The notes under the pieces: generated by a model
Told to the model about the DNA's origin: nothing
The model's database searches: none
What the model saw: the letters and a program-made list of their open reading frames with translations, nothing else
Origin: UMGS1994 sp944386155
GTDB taxonomy: Bacteria; Bacillota; Clostridia; TANB77; CAG-508
Direction: 5' to 3'
NCBI GenBank assembly: GCA_963931085.1
Contig: OZ006973.1
Coordinates: forward strand, 1,240,001-1,304,000
DNA: 64,000 nt
Position numbers and translations under genes: made by a program
Shown here: piece after piece, positions 54,262 to 62,730 of the stretch
Layout of the letters: every line of letters starts with the position of its first letter
Position numbering within the stretch: position 1 is the first letter of the stretch

Positions 54262-54291
54262 AAAGTTTTTTCAAAATTTTGAAAAAACTTT
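54262..54291. repeat. Perfect 30-base palindrome, possible terminator
   Basis: AAAGTTTTTTCAAAA and its exact reverse complement are adjacent (15+15) with no spacer. It lies 63 bases after the metallophosphoesterase stop on the minus strand, without a clear T-run, so it may be a weak terminator or a protein-binding site. Confidence 0.4.
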
Positions 54292-54353
54292 ATATTTTTG
54301 TGAACTTTTTTTTAAACATAATAGTTGTAAGTAATAATATTATTTCTTTCTAT

Positions 54354-55115
54354 TTAGAATAAACTTCTGTATTCTAATGGTACAATATTCTCATAAAGTA
54401 ATATAAATTGTGAATTAATTTGTTTGTTATCATGATAATGTCCAAAATACCATTTTTCAAAATTACATTTTTCTGATATCTCCTGTAAATAGTCTGTAAG
54501 ATAATCTCTTTTATATATTCCTTTACTAAATAAAGCTTGTATACTTGTAGGACAACAATGAGTTATAATGTAATCCACTTTATAATTTACTTTATCTAAA
54601 TTATTTATTCCATTTTTCATTTCATTATCTGTAGGAAGTTCTAAATCCCACCAAGAATAATCTCTTATTCTAAAATATGCTCCTCTTTTTCTATAATTGT
54701 ATATTTTTTCTTCTTCATCTAAATTTAATATTCCTTCTTGTATATCATGTGACCTAGCACCACCAAAAGCAAAAAACTTTTTATTATCTATATCAAATAT
54801 TTCTCCACGCATTAAATGTAGTACCGAATCTCTTATTTTGTGCACTTTTCCACCATGCCATCCTTTTACAGGATAATTATATAATCTTGTATAATTTTCA
54901 TGGTTTCCATCTACAAATAATGTTGTAAAATTCTTTTTATTTAACCAATCAAGCCAATATTTTTCGTAAGAACTTTCTTCTAAATAGTTCCATACCCCAC
55001 CAAAATCTCCACAAATAATTACATAATCATCTTTTGTCATTTCTTTTTGTACTATAAAATTATCTGTTGAAAATCTATTAAAATTAGAGTGTGTATCTCC
55101 TGTAATATATATCAT
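54354..55115 (-). CDS. Calcineurin-like metallophosphoesterase
   Basis: The 253-residue protein has the metal motifs I-T-G-D-T-H (residues 4-9), G-D-F-G-G-V-W (near 35), D-G-N-H-E-N (near 69), T-H-C-C-P (near 185) and G-H-Y-H (near 225), i.e. the D-x-H, G-D, G-N-H-E and G-H-x-H set. Substrate unknown; prophage- and defence-linked relatives exist but nothing here shows that role. The ATG follows AGGAG. Confidence 0.92.
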   Translation of the reverse strand: MIYITGDTHSNFNRFSTDNFIVQKEMTKDDYVIICGDFGGVWNYLEESSYEKYWLDWLNKKNFTTLFVDGNHENYTRLYNYPVKGWHGGKVHKIRDSVLHLMRGEIFDIDNKKFFAFGGARSHDIQEGILNLDEEEKIYNYRKRGAYFRIRDYSWWDLELPTDNEMKNGINNLDKVNYKVDYIITHCCPTSIQALFSKGIYKRDYLTDYLQEISEKCNFEKWYFGHYHDNKQINSQFILLYENIVPLEYRSLF

Positions 55116-55322
55116 ACAACTCCTCCTGCATAAATAAATTACATTTTACTTAATTTACAATTTTAACATATTTAATCATTTTTAACTTAAATTGTAAATA
55201 TATTATATCTATATTTTTCTTTAATTTGTTTTAGTTTATATATATTAATTTCAATTTATATTCGAATAAATATTTCCAAACATGTACATACTTTTACTAT
55301 ACATATTTAGGAGGTATTTTTT

Positions 55323-56828
55323 ATGAATTCATTGTGGATTGATTCAATAGAAAATAAAAATAAGTTTAAAAAATTAGAAAAAGATATTTCTACTGATGTT
55401 TGCATCATAGGAGCAGGTATATTCGGGCTTACTTGTGGTTATTATTTAGTAAAACAAGGTTATAATGTTACAATTTTAGAAAAAGAACATGAAATTGCAA
55501 GTAAAACTACAGGACACACTACTGCTAAAATTACTAGTCAGCATAATCTTATATATAAATATTTAATAGATTCTTTAGGAAAAGTACAAGCAAAAAAGTA
55601 TTTATATGCTAATCAAGAAGCAATAGAAAACATCGCAAGAATTGTAAAAGATGAAAATATAGACTGTGACTTTGAAAGAACTGATAGCTATGTTTATACA
55701 AAAGATATGGATGAATTAGAAAAAATAAAATTAGAAAGAAAGGCTGTAAACTCACTTGAGTTTACTAGTGAATTTGTTACAGAAACTCCTCTTTCTTTTG
55801 AAATATTAGGAGCAATAAAATTTTCTAATCAAGCTCAATTTAATCCTTTAAAATATGCTTATGGATTAGCAGATAAAATTACAAAAAACTCTGGTGAAAT
55901 TTATACAGATACAATGGTACAAAATATAGAAAAAGAAGGTGATTACTTCATAACATATACTGAAAATAACAAAGTAAAATCAAAATACGTAATACTAGCA
56001 TCACATTATCCTTTTATTGATCGTTTAGGATATTACTTCTTAAAAATGTATCAATCAACTTCTTATGTAATTGCTGTAGATACTCATGGAAAAACTTTTA
56101 ATGGAATGTATATTAATTCTCAGATTCCTACTTTTTCATATAGATTGGCAAATTATAAAGATAAAAAACTTTTACTTGTTGGTGGAGCTGATCATAAAAC
56201 TGGTAGTAAAATAGATTTATCGAATGCTTATAAGATACTCGAAGATGAAGTAAGAAAGTACTTCCCTGATTGTACTGTTTTATATAAATGGAATACTGAA
56301 GATTGCATTAGCTTAGATAAGATACCTTACATTGGTGAATTTTCTAACTTAATGCCTCATATGTATATTGGTACTGGATTTAATAAATGGGGCATGACTT
56401 CTTCTAATGTTGCTGCTAATATTATTGTAGATAAAATTTTAGGAAAAGAAAATGAATATGAAGATGTGTTTAAATCCACTAGATTACATCCTATAAAAAA
56501 TAATGAAGAACTTGGTAACATGGTAAAAGAAGTTACTAATTCTCTAGTAATAAATAGATTTAAGATACCTGAAAATGATTTAACTAGAATTGAAAATGAT
56601 ACTGGTCATGTTCTTGAATATGATGGACAAAAAGTTAGTGTATATAAAGATAAAGACGGTAAAATATATGCTATTAATCCTGTTTGTACTCATCTAGGTT
56701 GTCTCTTAAGCTGGAACAACTTAGATAAAACATGGGATTATCCTTGTCATGGTTCTAGGTTTGATTACAAAGGTCATCAACTATATAATCCTGCTATAAA
56801 GGATTTGGATGTGGTTGAAATTGAATAA
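55323..56828 (+). CDS. FAD-dependent oxidoreductase with C-terminal Rieske domain
   Basis: The 501-residue protein has a DAO-type FAD domain (C-I-I-G-A-G-I-F-G-L-T-C-G at residues 28-40, then L-E-K-E-H near 52) and I-G-T-G-F-N-K-W-G-M near 353, followed by a Rieske 2Fe-2S domain with C-T-H-L-G-C near 456 and C-H-G-S-R-F near 482. It would pass electrons between a substrate amine or alcohol and the cluster. The combination is known from Firmicutes but substrate and electron partner are unknown. AGGAGG precedes the ATG. A single gene. Confidence 0.9.
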   Translation: MNSLWIDSIENKNKFKKLEKDISTDVCIIGAGIFGLTCGYYLVKQGYNVTILEKEHEIASKTTGHTTAKITSQHNLIYKYLIDSLGKVQAKKYLYANQEAIENIARIVKDENIDCDFERTDSYVYTKDMDELEKIKLERKAVNSLEFTSEFVTETPLSFEILGAIKFSNQAQFNPLKYAYGLADKITKNSGEIYTDTMVQNIEKEGDYFITYTENNKVKSKYVILASHYPFIDRLGYYFLKMYQSTSYVIAVDTHGKTFNGMYINSQIPTFSYRLANYKDKKLLLVGGADHKTGSKIDLSNAYKILEDEVRKYFPDCTVLYKWNTEDCISLDKIPYIGEFSNLMPHMYIGTGFNKWGMTSSNVAANIIVDKILGKENEYEDVFKSTRLHPIKNNEELGNMVKEVTNSLVINRFKIPENDLTRIENDTGHVLEYDGQKVSVYKDKDGKIYAINPVCTHLGCLLSWNNLDKTWDYPCHGSRFDYKGHQLYNPAIKDLDVVEIE

Positions 56829-56832
56829 AACA

Positions 56833-56868
56833 AAAAGGGATTACTTCTAAAATGAAGTAATCCCTTTT
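56833..56868 (+). terminator. Terminator of the oxidoreductase gene
   Basis: A perfect 15-bp stem (56833-56847 with 56854-56868) with a 6-base loop and a TTTT end lies five bases after the stop. It is immediately followed by the tRNA-like fragment. Confidence 0.85.
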
Positions 56869-56892
56869 CCACACCTTCGGGTTATGAGCGGC
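56869..56892 (-). other. tRNA-fMet-like fragment, possible attachment site at island edge
   Basis: The minus strand reads GCCGCTCATAACCCGAAGGTGTGG. Seventeen of these bases (GCTCATAACCCGAAGGT) are identical to the anticodon loop, 3' anticodon stem and start of the variable arm of bacterial initiator tRNA-Met. No further tRNA sequence follows. It lies between the last ordinary gene and the decayed DNA that starts the defence region, as expected for an integration scar. Confidence 0.45.
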
Positions 56893-57159
56893 AAAAAATG
56901 TTTTTTTAAAGGTTTTTAAATTGTGTTGTAGATTAGTATTATCAATATTTTTAAAGATTTTTATTTAGTGAACACTTTGGTTAAATACGTACCTTTTTGA
57001 GAAATTGCTCCCAAATTTCTCTCTAATTTCTAGATATATCTAGATATTTATTTTATAATTTGTATGTTTATATTCAAAAAAAATAATTTTAAAGAAGTAA
57101 AAGAAAATTTATTAAAAGATTATCTCTCCTATGGTTTTTTCTGATTTATGAGTATTCTC

Positions 57160-57740
57160 ACATTATAATCTATATAATATATATTCTTTTGGTAGATTAT
57201 TTTTGTCTACTAAATAATTAACCTTTATTTTTGACTTACTTCTTTCGTTAATTTCTTTTTTGTATTTTTCTTCTAGTTTAATTATTTCTTGTTGCGGAAC
57301 CATATCAAAGATTTCAGATTTTTCTATATCATAAAAAATGCTAATCCTTCATAATAATCTTTAAGTAATAAATCTATATCCAATTCTTCATTCCTAATAA
57401 CTTAAATAATTTTGAACGAACATTCTAATTAAATATTATTAGAATGTTTGCAGATTTAAGTAATACTTTTTCAAATAAAAATATAGCTCTACAAAAATTT
57501 TTTTAATTCCTAACAATGAAACCATAGCAATAGCATTATGTTACTTGCATCTTTTTTACCCATTTTACTTTGCCTTTTATATAAAAAGTTGTTAAATTTT
57601 TTATATACAAAAATTCATTTTCATATTATTTTCTAAAATTATTGATATATTGATTCTTTTTCAAATCTAAATATTTATCTTTTAGTACTCCTTTGTCTTC
57701 CATATTTTCCAATAATACCTAAATTGCATAATTACTTAAT
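57160..57740 (-). pseudogene. Decayed coding sequence next to the Gabija-like pair
   Basis: This gene-poor stretch of the 0.9-kb gap at 56829-57742 holds minus-strand coding remnants in several frames. One reads E-E-L-D-I-D-L-L-L-K-D-Y-Y-E-G-L-A-F-F, then after a one-base shift Y-D-I-E-K-S-E-I-F-D-M-V-P-Q-Q-E-I-I-K, ending in stop at about 57166; another reads M-E-D-K-G-V-L-K-D-K-Y-L-D-L-K-K-N near 57680. At least three frame changes are needed to join them. I do not recognise the parent protein. The rest of the gap (56893-57160) shows nothing but AT-rich DNA. Confidence 0.5.
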
Positions 57741-57742
57741 TA

Positions 57743-59608
57743 TTAATATGACTTTAATAATTTAATAACATTTTCTTCTCCAAACCATACTTTTGCTTTT
57801 TTTACCACTAGGGGGTGAGGTTCACAATAATAAACATATAACTTTTCTTTTGCTCTTGTACAACAAACATAAAATATCTTTTGCGTACGTTTTAGTACAT
57901 TTTCGTTACCTGTTTCTGTAAATAAATATTCAAAATTGTATTGGTTCCAATTTCCATTATCTAGGATTACTAGTACATTATTAAACTCAGCTCCTTTAAC
58001 CTTATGTTGCGTTGAAAAAGGTGTATATCCCTCTATGTATTTAAAAAGATTTTTAAATTCTTCATATTTCAAGTTTTTAACTCTATTATATAAATATTCA
58101 TTATCAGCTATAAAAGATTTAAACTTATCATCTTTTATACAAATTCTTAATTCATCGGCCGTATCTATTACTTGCCCAATTGTTTGATCTTGTTTTTCTT
58201 TTAATTTAATAAATTTTTCATTAATTATTTTCTTATCTTCTAATCTACTAATAAAAAAATCTGTCCTATTTATTACTTCGTTAAAATTCTTATTTTCATA
58301 CAACGATATTAAATATTGAATTCTAAATAATTGATTTATCAATACATCTCTTTTTCTTCCTTTAGATTGTACTTCTTCTACAGATAGTTTTTTATCATCT
58401 ATTAAAGAATCTTTTGAAAAATACATTTTTCTTATTTCTCTAAAAGCCTTATCTTTTACAATATTATATAAATTATTAGTTGTTTCATCTCTTTTTATTG
58501 TTTCAATTTTCGTTTTAAATTGCGGATATTGATTTAAAATCTCCTCAAAAGTACAATCTTCATTTATAGTATCATTTGCTATCTTTCTTACTAATTCCTG
58601 TTTTAATTTTAATATTGGATCTTTATCATATATTTTCATTAAATTTTCAAAACCAGCTCTCTTAGCAATTAAATTATGTGTTAAATCTAGTTCTTTAGTA
58701 TTAATATTATCATCAAAATTCCAATCATGAAATATCTGATTTGCCTTTAATTCTTCATATTCTATAAAATTCTCTGAATATATAAATTTTATTTCACCTA
58801 ACTTTATTCTACTGTTTTCCATATTTGGGGCTTCAATATCTTCAGAAGGTTCTTGTATTAATCCATCTATTCTTATCCTATTAGCTAGCTCTATTATTTT
58901 TAGTGGATTTCTACGATTTTGTTTCTTTTGTATTTCAATTATCTCAGCATTCTCTACATAATTTTCCAAATCTCCTACGCCATCATCATAAATAGACTGC
59001 ATTGAATCTCCAAAAAAGCCAATTATAATTTTTTTACTACTTTTCTTTAAGTAATCTAATAAAATTTCTATAACAAATCTATTAGTATCTTGATATTCAT
59101 CCACTAATATAAAATCATATTTATCTTTTAAAATATCGCATAATACTCTATATTCATTATACATTTTATTCGCTACTAGTATTACTTCGTCATGTGATAT
59201 AATTCCATTTTTTATATCTAGATATTCTTTATACTGAATATTCATGCTATCAAAGTAATTTTCTTGTATATTTTCATCATTAAATTTTATTTTTTCTTCA
59301 TTTATTAATTCCACAATACACTTTCTTAATTCTTTTTGAAATTGTTTTATATTTTCCCACAAAAAATCATGAATAGTGGATACTTTAAGATTTCTATTAT
59401 CTACAACTCTATTCTTTATTTCATTTGCTGCAACATTTGTATATGTTATACAAGCTACTTTTTTATTCTTATAGTTCTCTTTAATAAAATTGATAGTTTG
59501 TACTAAAGAATATGTCTTACCACTACCAGCTCCACCACTTATTAAAAAACTATTGTTTTTTTCTATGCAATCTTGTATATTTTTTAATTCGTCTATTTTT
59601 TCAACCAT
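57743..59608 (-). CDS. UvrD-like helicase of a Gabija-like defence pair (GajB-like)
   Basis: The 621-residue protein is a superfamily 1 helicase: Walker A G-G-A-G-S-G-K-T (residues 25-32), motif Ia I-T-Y-T-N-V-A-A-N, motif II V-D-E-Y-Q-D-T (near 173), G-D-S-M-Q-S-I-Y motif III, K-V-K-G-A-E-F and C-C-T-R-A-K-E-K-L-Y motifs V-VI. In Gabija systems GajB senses nucleotides or DNA ends and works with GajA. It overlaps the GajA-like gene by 16 bases. It is longer than the usual 500-residue GajB. Confidence 0.85.
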   Translation of the reverse strand: MVEKIDELKNIQDCIEKNNSFLISGGAGSGKTYSLVQTINFIKENYKNKKVACITYTNVAANEIKNRVVDNRNLKVSTIHDFLWENIKQFQKELRKCIVELINEEKIKFNDENIQENYFDSMNIQYKEYLDIKNGIISHDEVILVANKMYNEYRVLCDILKDKYDFILVDEYQDTNRFVIEILLDYLKKSSKKIIIGFFGDSMQSIYDDGVGDLENYVENAEIIEIQKKQNRRNPLKIIELANRIRIDGLIQEPSEDIEAPNMENSRIKLGEIKFIYSENFIEYEELKANQIFHDWNFDDNINTKELDLTHNLIAKRAGFENLMKIYDKDPILKLKQELVRKIANDTINEDCTFEEILNQYPQFKTKIETIKRDETTNNLYNIVKDKAFREIRKMYFSKDSLIDDKKLSVEEVQSKGRKRDVLINQLFRIQYLISLYENKNFNEVINRTDFFISRLEDKKIINEKFIKLKEKQDQTIGQVIDTADELRICIKDDKFKSFIADNEYLYNRVKNLKYEEFKNLFKYIEGYTPFSTQHKVKGAEFNNVLVILDNGNWNQYNFEYLFTETGNENVLKRTQKIFYVCCTRAKEKLYVYYCEPHPLVVKKAKVWFGEENVIKLLKSY

Positions 59609-61632
59609 TCCAATCCCTCTCTTATATATTTAGGTATATTCCAATTTGAAAAATCTTCATTACTATTTAGCAATATTTCTATTGCAAAAGATGGCTTACT
59701 ATCAACACATTTATTTGCTATTTTATAATACTCATTTGGTTCTTCTTCAATGATTTCTTTATTTTTCAAAGCTGAAAAGTCGTTATTTTTTATAAAGTCA
59801 ATATTAATGCATATAAAGGCATCTTCAAAACTTCTTGGATAATAATTTATCGAATCTTCTTTTTCCTGATATTGAATCATTACATGTCCATTCACATCTT
59901 TTTCCCATCCATTTTTAACTTTTTTTATAACTCTATCTTCTGATTGAATACTTTTTAATACCTCTAAACAGTCATCATTTTCAATGTATTTATCAAAAAA
60001 GAATTTTATTGAGTCATTACTTGTTCTTATCGCACCATCTATTTCAACAGGACAAGCTTCATACACTGTTTTTCCTTTCGAAGTAATTTCTTTTTTGGTT
60101 GAATCTATATCTGTTATAATTAAAGTTTTTATTTGAAGAAAATCTAAGAATTTTTCAAATATTTTTGAATGTCTACCTATTTCTATTATCGAAATATTTT
60201 GAGACAATAGTTTCTCATCTATATCACTACTGCTTGCATCTATTTTTTTTAACATTGCTGGTAATAAAATTCTCTCAGTATCTCCTTCAATAAAAATAAT
60301 TTTATCAGCAAAAAATATTTCTGAGCGATTTAACGTTAAGTATTGTTTTAAAAATTTGTAGCTTTTTTCTTCACTTTTATACTCTTTTTCCAAATCTTTT
60401 AAGTTTTTACACCATGTACCTCTGTCATTCTTGTTAAAATATTTTATATCGTCAAAACTACTTTGTGACACTATATGTGATGAATGCGTGGTTATAATAG
60501 TCTGTAACTCTATACCTTTTTCTTTAGAAGATTTTTTTAAAAGACTTTTTATATTATTTATAAACACATATTGCATTTGTGGATGAGTATGTGCCTCAGG
60601 TTCTTCTATAAAAAGCAAATTAATGTCTGCTGCTTCATCTGATTTAGAAAAGTCTGTTATTATATTTTCTATTTCAAAAATTATACTAATCAAATTCAAA
60701 TATCCCAATCCATTATAATTTTCAGGCAAATTAGTTTGACCTTTGTAATTATAAAAAACGGTTGTATTACCTTTTAAGATATTGCTTTGCTCTAAAAGCG
60801 ATTTTATTTCTATATTTAGATCATCTTTTTTTAAACATCCAAATTCTTTTATTTTATCTATTACATCTTTAAATATCTGAGCATATTTTTCATCAAATTT
60901 TTTATCTGTTTTCTCCAACTCATTTCTAAAATCAGCTATACTTTGTTCCATTTCTAGTGTATTCTCTATTTTCTCATAGTAACTTGCCGATTGCATTGAT
61001 AATGTCTTATTAGAATCCTTATTATCAACTAATCTTTTAGCAGAAATATATTTTATTCTTATTATCTTACTAATATCTTTATCATTTTCTATATCAACAT
61101 AATTTTCGTCATTTTCTTTTTTATTTTCTTTATCATATTCCAAACTTCTCTTTATAGTTTTAAAATACTTTTTATAATTATGTTTAAAAAAATACTCAAA
61201 ATCTTTCTGACTATTATCATGCATAAATTTCATAAAATCTGTTTTTAATTTTATAAAATTTTCTTTATTTAAAATATATTCTATATCTATAATAATATAG
61301 TTATTTTCAGGATCTAATGTAGTTAGTAAATTTGATATATTTGATAAATTGTCCTTTTCATTGTAAGCTATAAAAATTTTTATTTTTATTCCCTGAATAA
61401 TAAATTTATATGATTCATCTTTTATGTTTTTTTCTAGTTCTTTTACATAATCAATATTAAAATCATCAGATTCAATTAGACCACTTTTATTTATTAATTT
61501 ATTTAATATTTCTATAAGTGATGTTTTTCCAGTATTGTTTTTTCCTATAATTAAAGACATTGTTTCTTCTAAATCAATCTCAAAATTTTTAAGACTTCTA
61601 AAATTCTCTACCTTTATCTTTTCTATTCTCAT
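59593..61632 (-). CDS. OLD-family ATPase/nuclease of a Gabija-like pair (GajA-like)
   Basis: The 679-residue protein starts with an ABC-type ATPase: F-R-S-L-K-N-F-E-I-D-L, Walker A G-K-N-N-T-G-K-T-S (residues 30-38), Walker B L-F-I-E-E-P-E-A-H-T-H-P and T-T-H-S-S-H. A TOPRIM nuclease domain follows, with F-I-E-G-D-T-E-R (about 450) and I-T-D-I-D-S-T (about 507). This is the class 2 OLD layout, which occurs next to a UvrD-like helicase and forms Gabija. It is about 100 residues longer than typical GajA, mainly by a coiled insert. The pair overlaps by 16 bases. Confidence 0.87.
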   Translation of the reverse strand: MRIEKIKVENFRSLKNFEIDLEETMSLIIGKNNTGKTSLIEILNKLINKSGLIESDDFNIDYVKELEKNIKDESYKFIIQGIKIKIFIAYNEKDNLSNISNLLTTLDPENNYIIIDIEYILNKENFIKLKTDFMKFMHDNSQKDFEYFFKHNYKKYFKTIKRSLEYDKENKKENDENYVDIENDKDISKIIRIKYISAKRLVDNKDSNKTLSMQSASYYEKIENTLEMEQSIADFRNELEKTDKKFDEKYAQIFKDVIDKIKEFGCLKKDDLNIEIKSLLEQSNILKGNTTVFYNYKGQTNLPENYNGLGYLNLISIIFEIENIITDFSKSDEAADINLLFIEEPEAHTHPQMQYVFINNIKSLLKKSSKEKGIELQTIITTHSSHIVSQSSFDDIKYFNKNDRGTWCKNLKDLEKEYKSEEKSYKFLKQYLTLNRSEIFFADKIIFIEGDTERILLPAMLKKIDASSSDIDEKLLSQNISIIEIGRHSKIFEKFLDFLQIKTLIITDIDSTKKEITSKGKTVYEACPVEIDGAIRTSNDSIKFFFDKYIENDDCLEVLKSIQSEDRVIKKVKNGWEKDVNGHVMIQYQEKEDSINYYPRSFEDAFICINIDFIKNNDFSALKNKEIIEEEPNEYYKIANKCVDSKPSFAIEILLNSNEDFSNWNIPKYIREGLEWLKK

Positions 61633-61701
61633 TTTTTTCTCCCATTTTATTTCATAATATCACAAATAAACATAATAATTTTTAAAACTTGTTTTTATTA
61701 T

Positions 61702-61743
61702 AAAAAGCAAAATAATTTTATAATATAAAATTATTTTGCTTTT
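61702..61743 (-). terminator. Terminator between the HNH nuclease and the Gabija-like genes
   Basis: A nearly perfect 19-bp AT-rich stem (61704-61722 with 61724-61742) just after the HNH stop, with a T-run on the minus strand. The Gabija-like pair must therefore have its own promoter. Confidence 0.75.
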
Positions 61744-61758
61744 CTTTCGTACATTTTA

Positions 61759-62730
61759 TTAAGATTTAAATACATTCTCTCTATGATATTTTAAATATTC
61801 TTTTCTTTTTTCATCCAATGGTAACTTTGAAATTAATAATCCAGTATATATATTTAATCTCTTTTGATTCATTGGAGAAAGCCAAGGAGAAACAATAACT
61901 CTTTTATCATCAGAAAATGTTATAAATCCTCTATCAAATAATTTATCATATGTTGGCGTTAGCATAAATCCATTTTTAGGATCAATTTTTTCTTCATTAT
62001 TCGCCTTGGACCACGGTTTAATATGAGATGCTATTAGTAATCTCTCATCATTTACTAATGTAAATGGACAATATGGACATTCTTCTAGCAAATCCTCTCT
62101 ATACTTACCTTGTCCAATTCTTGCACGTATAATAGTTTCTTTTTTTCTCTCTGATATTTTATCATCTTTTTCAATAGTTTCTTCTTGCTCTTTTTCTTCA
62201 GGCATTTGATATCCAACAATATCAGATTTATAGTCTATAAATATTCTAAAATAATATAGTATATTTTCTTTTTCATCTTTTAACTTTAATACAGATAAAT
62301 AAGATATATTTGGCAATGCGAGTGTTCTCATAATTGTCCAATATTCAGATTCGGCATTAACGTATACTCTAGGTGGAGCCACATCTACTCTATATAATTG
62401 AAATTTAAGTATTTCATTGCTTAACTCATCAATTTTACTATAATATTTATCAAATCTTTCCTGCATATCGTAAGCTCTTATATAATCTTGTTGAGGATTA
62501 TAATATTCTTGTTTCGAATCCTCTAGAAATAATTTAAAATCTTTCTTACAAAAGAAACAGTTTATATTAAAGTCTCCAAAAAAATTAAATAGCCTTTCTC
62601 CTTCATTTCCTACATATAATTTTGCCTCGCCATGACCTGAACCTATTTTGTTTTCTCTAATAAACGAATCTGCCAATGTAATATACTCTAATGTATCAAC
62701 AATTTCATAATTTCTTCGATTTATCCTCAT
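61759..62730 (-). CDS. HNH endonuclease, likely restriction enzyme
   Basis: The ATG at 62728-62730 was chosen because AGGAGG lies nine bases upstream; it overlaps the methyltransferase end by 26 bases. Near residue 215 starts C-P-Y-C-P-F, then L-L-I-A-S-H-I-K-P-W, D-P-K-N-G-F-M-L and Y-D-K-L-F-D-R-G-F-I-T-F, the ASHIKPW type of HNH nuclease common in restriction systems. The first 200 residues are not recognised and probably bind DNA. Close coupling to a C5 methyltransferase supports a type II R-M pair. Confidence 0.85.
   Translation of the reverse strand: MRINRRNYEIVDTLEYITLADSFIRENKIGSGHGEAKLYVGNEGERLFNFFGDFNINCFFCKKDFKLFLEDSKQEYYNPQQDYIRAYDMQERFDKYYSKIDELSNEILKFQLYRVDVAPPRVYVNAESEYWTIMRTLALPNISYLSVLKLKDEKENILYYFRIFIDYKSDIVGYQMPEEKEQEETIEKDDKISERKKETIIRARIGQGKYREDLLEECPYCPFTLVNDERLLIASHIKPWSKANNEEKIDPKNGFMLTPTYDKLFDRGFITFSDDKRVIVSPWLSPMNQKRLNIYTGLLISKLPLDEKRKEYLKYHRENVFKS

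Noticed and set aside
54354..55115. Metallophosphoesterase as part of the defence island
   Set aside because: It lies before the host-type oxidoreductase gene and the tRNA-like scar, and has normal composition; nothing ties it to the island.
56893..57160. Possible promoter or small RNA in the AT-rich gap
   Set aside because: No consensus promoter, stable hairpin or conserved RNA motif is visible; only short AT palindromes.
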